DNA of 64,000 nucleotides from an uncultured Lachnospiraceae bacterium (GTDB lineage Bacteria; Bacillota; Clostridia; Lachnospirales; Lachnospiraceae): contig CAJTUA010000004.1 of NCBI GenBank assembly GCA_910579615.1, positions 186,001 through 250,000 on the forward strand, written 5' to 3'. The notes beneath the pieces were generated by a model. It had not been told where the DNA came from and searched no databases. It saw only the letters and a program-made list of their open reading frames with translations. Below are positions 62,914 through 64,000 of the stretch, in pieces (positions within the stretch are counted from its first letter, which is position 1; each line of letters starts with the position of its first letter). Both the position numbers and the translations under genes were made by a program.

Positions 62914-63332
62914 AAGATACCTCCGTTCTTTTCTATAAGCTTTTCCTGTGCGCCTTCTGTACCGGGAAATATTCGCCAACAAGCATTTTCCCAGGGTGTG
63001 CCAAAAACTCATTCCTGTGTGCTGTATGCCCCACAAAAAGCAGTTTTCGGACAAACCCGGCATAGGTGCACATTCCTCCTATACAGTATAAATTATCCCG
63101 CGGATTTCGTCAAGCTATACCCGCCTTTGTTTCCATATTTTTCAACTATTTTCATCTTTTCATTTCTGCGTTGGATTTTGCAGTCCGGCAAGGCATTCAT
63201 TTCCCAGAAAATGTAAAATTATACGAAATACTATCTTATCCAAATATATATATGAAAGCTTTATAATTTTCTTCTTGTATTATTCTACGTTTTGGGGTAA
63301 AATGGAGAAAACCATAAAGGAGGTATACTGCG
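62914..63332 (+). other. Intergenic region with element C and ferredoxin promoter
   Basis: Contains foldback element copy C (62996-63057) near the DUF1858 gene and, further on, an AT-rich stretch that should hold the ferredoxin promoter. No gene seen. Confidence 0.5.
62996..63057 (+). repeat. Dispersed foldback element, copy C
   Basis: GTGTGCCAAAAACTCATTCCTG leads to CAGTTTTCGGACAAACC. The CTCATTCCTG core and the GTTTTC end match copy A; the ends match copy B more loosely. Confidence 0.55.
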
Positions 63333-63503
63333 ATGGCATATAAGATTAATGATGGCTGTGTAAGCTGTGGCGCATGCGCAGGCCAGTGTCCTGCAGGCGC
63401 AATCAAAGAGGGCGAGACCCACTATGAGATTGACGCTGATGCATGCCTTGATTGTGGCGCATGTGCTGGCACTTGCCCGACCGGTTCTATTGAGGAGGCG
63501 TAA
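63333..63503 (+). CDS. 2[4Fe-4S] ferredoxin
   Basis: A 56-residue clostridial-type ferredoxin. Two cluster motifs, CVSCGACAGQCP and CLDCGACAGTCP, are both complete. It carries low-potential electrons for anaerobic metabolism. AAGGAGG lies before the ATG. A terminator follows. Confidence 0.95.
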   Translation: MAYKINDGCVSCGACAGQCPAGAIKEGETHYEIDADACLDCGACAGTCPTGSIEEA

Positions 63504-63534
63504 ACGCAATTCCAAAACATATATTTACCGGGAA

Positions 63535-63585
63535 AAAAAGAATCGCAAATGAAGTCCACCCGGATTTCATTCGCGATTCTTTTCT
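63535..63585 (+). terminator. Terminator after ferredoxin
   Basis: AGAATCGCAAATGAA pairs with TTCATTCGCGATTCT across 12 bases, with a T4 tract after it and an A-rich run before it. It also serves the convergent gene. Confidence 0.85.
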
Positions 63586-63609
63586 TTGAAGACCTCTGCG
63601 GTTCATGCA

Positions 63610-64000
63610 CTATATCCGCACCTTCCCGTTTTTCTTAAAAAATTTGCTTTCCCTGCGGCCGCCGCATTCCTTTGCGACTGCTGCCTGTTTCTGCCCCATC
63701 TGGTATTCGCGCAATGTCCGGTCAAGCTGTTTGAAATGCTCCTCCTGCATCATCTCCCGCTTGCGCATATGGTATTCCATTTCCTTTGAAACCGAAGCCG
63801 TGATGTTCTCGGTCAGCTCTTTGTTGTTCTCGCGCATCACATCCATAATAATCTCATTCATAATCCTCCTAAACTGCCGCATCCGCTCGGCATTGTCTGA
63901 AACAGGAACCGGCGTGCCCTCCGGTTCATTTTCCTGAAGTTCGCTTTTTTGAGGCATTTTTTCCGATAATATGCTATCCTCTGGCTTGTCCGAATGCCAT
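63610..64000 (-). CDS. C-terminal part of a coiled-coil/HTH protein, cut by window edge
   Basis: The frame is open to base 64000, beyond an internal ATG at 63957, so the gene continues outside. The visible 130 residues are charged and helical: MRQFRRIMNEIIMDVMRENNKELTEN, then HFKQLDRTLREYQ and a basic GGRRESKFFKKNGKVRI tail. This ending resembles the C-termini of Lachnospiraceae MerR-like HTH proteins. Without the N-terminus that is only a suggestion. Confidence 0.55.
   Translation of the reverse strand, partial: WHSDKPEDSILSEKMPQKSELQENEPEGTPVPVSDNAERMRQFRRIMNEIIMDVMRENNKELTENITASVSKEMEYHMRKREMMQEEHFKQLDRTLREYQMGQKQAAVAKECGGRRESKFFKKNGKVRI

Overview
The window reads as a chromosomal segment of an anaerobic, low-to-mid GC Firmicute, most likely a Lachnospiraceae member (Clostridia). 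The inference rests on a SAM-I riboswitch-controlled metK, a CD3324-type protein, a TIGR03905-type TSCPD protein, a CwlD-type amidase and GH18 hydrolase of the sporulation and cell-wall type, MecA, an 8Fe-ferredoxin, and very regular TTGACA/TATAAT and extended TGnTATAAT promoters. No rRNA, tRNA, CRISPR array, phage or insertion-sequence transposase was seen. Both edges cut genes: a sensor kinase at base 1 and a coiled-coil protein at base 64000.

Layout. 1-10900: partial sensor kinase, metK with its riboswitch and attenuator, a 964-residue hybrid kinase with receiver and HPt domains, the copper operon copA-csoR-copZ with a visible CsoR-type operator, an esterase-like hydrolase and an unknown 352-residue protein. 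10900-17340: accessory genes. These include an Rpn-type PD-(D/E)XK gene between perfect 61-bp direct repeats, a coupled secreted protein/lipoprotein pair, and a frameshifted HTH-type regulator. 17340-26600: a metallophosphoesterase, then a defence-like set (AAA ATPase, overlapping TOPRIM-like protein, AlbA_2/Schlafen-like protein), then a methyltransferase-Nudix-HD run, a small kinase-like protein, an AraC/GyrI regulator and CD3324. 26600-33400: a GNAT, an EAL protein fused to a repeat (probably beta-solenoid) domain, a second ATPase plus PD-(D/E)XK-like pair, and a MATE exporter. 33400-39710: housekeeping genes on the minus strand (YgjP-like protease, coiled-coil protein, TcdA-like, TtcA-like, Dtd, DeoB). 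39724-40044 is a tandem array of roughly 106-bp foldback units. 40180-48990: PAP2-like membrane protein, GT2 glycosyltransferase, a large secreted protein with a degenerate C39-like end, methyltransferase, HIT protein, zinc ribbon and HTH-VOC genes, MurG, TSCPD. 49100-53205 is an AT-richer accessory insert (VanRS-like two-component pair, lipoprotein, response-regulator remnant). 53230-64000: mtnN, an LMW phosphatase-like gene lacking the catalytic Arg, rpiB, Sua5, CwlD-like amidase, GH18/SH3 protein, a kinase fused to a P-loop-like domain with a small P-loop-like partner, mecA, a DUF1858-like protein and ferredoxin.

The best candidates for something undescribed are the AAA/TOPRIM/AlbA_2 set at 18.3-22.5 kb, the AAA/PD-(D/E)XK pair at 30.2-31.9 kb, the EAL-repeat fusion at 27.9-30.0 kb, the kinase-P-loop locus at 59.3-61.4 kb and the foldback array at 39.7-40.0 kb. 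Two further families of dispersed intergenic elements, three copies each, are also present. All functional statements come from reading motifs. No database search was run.
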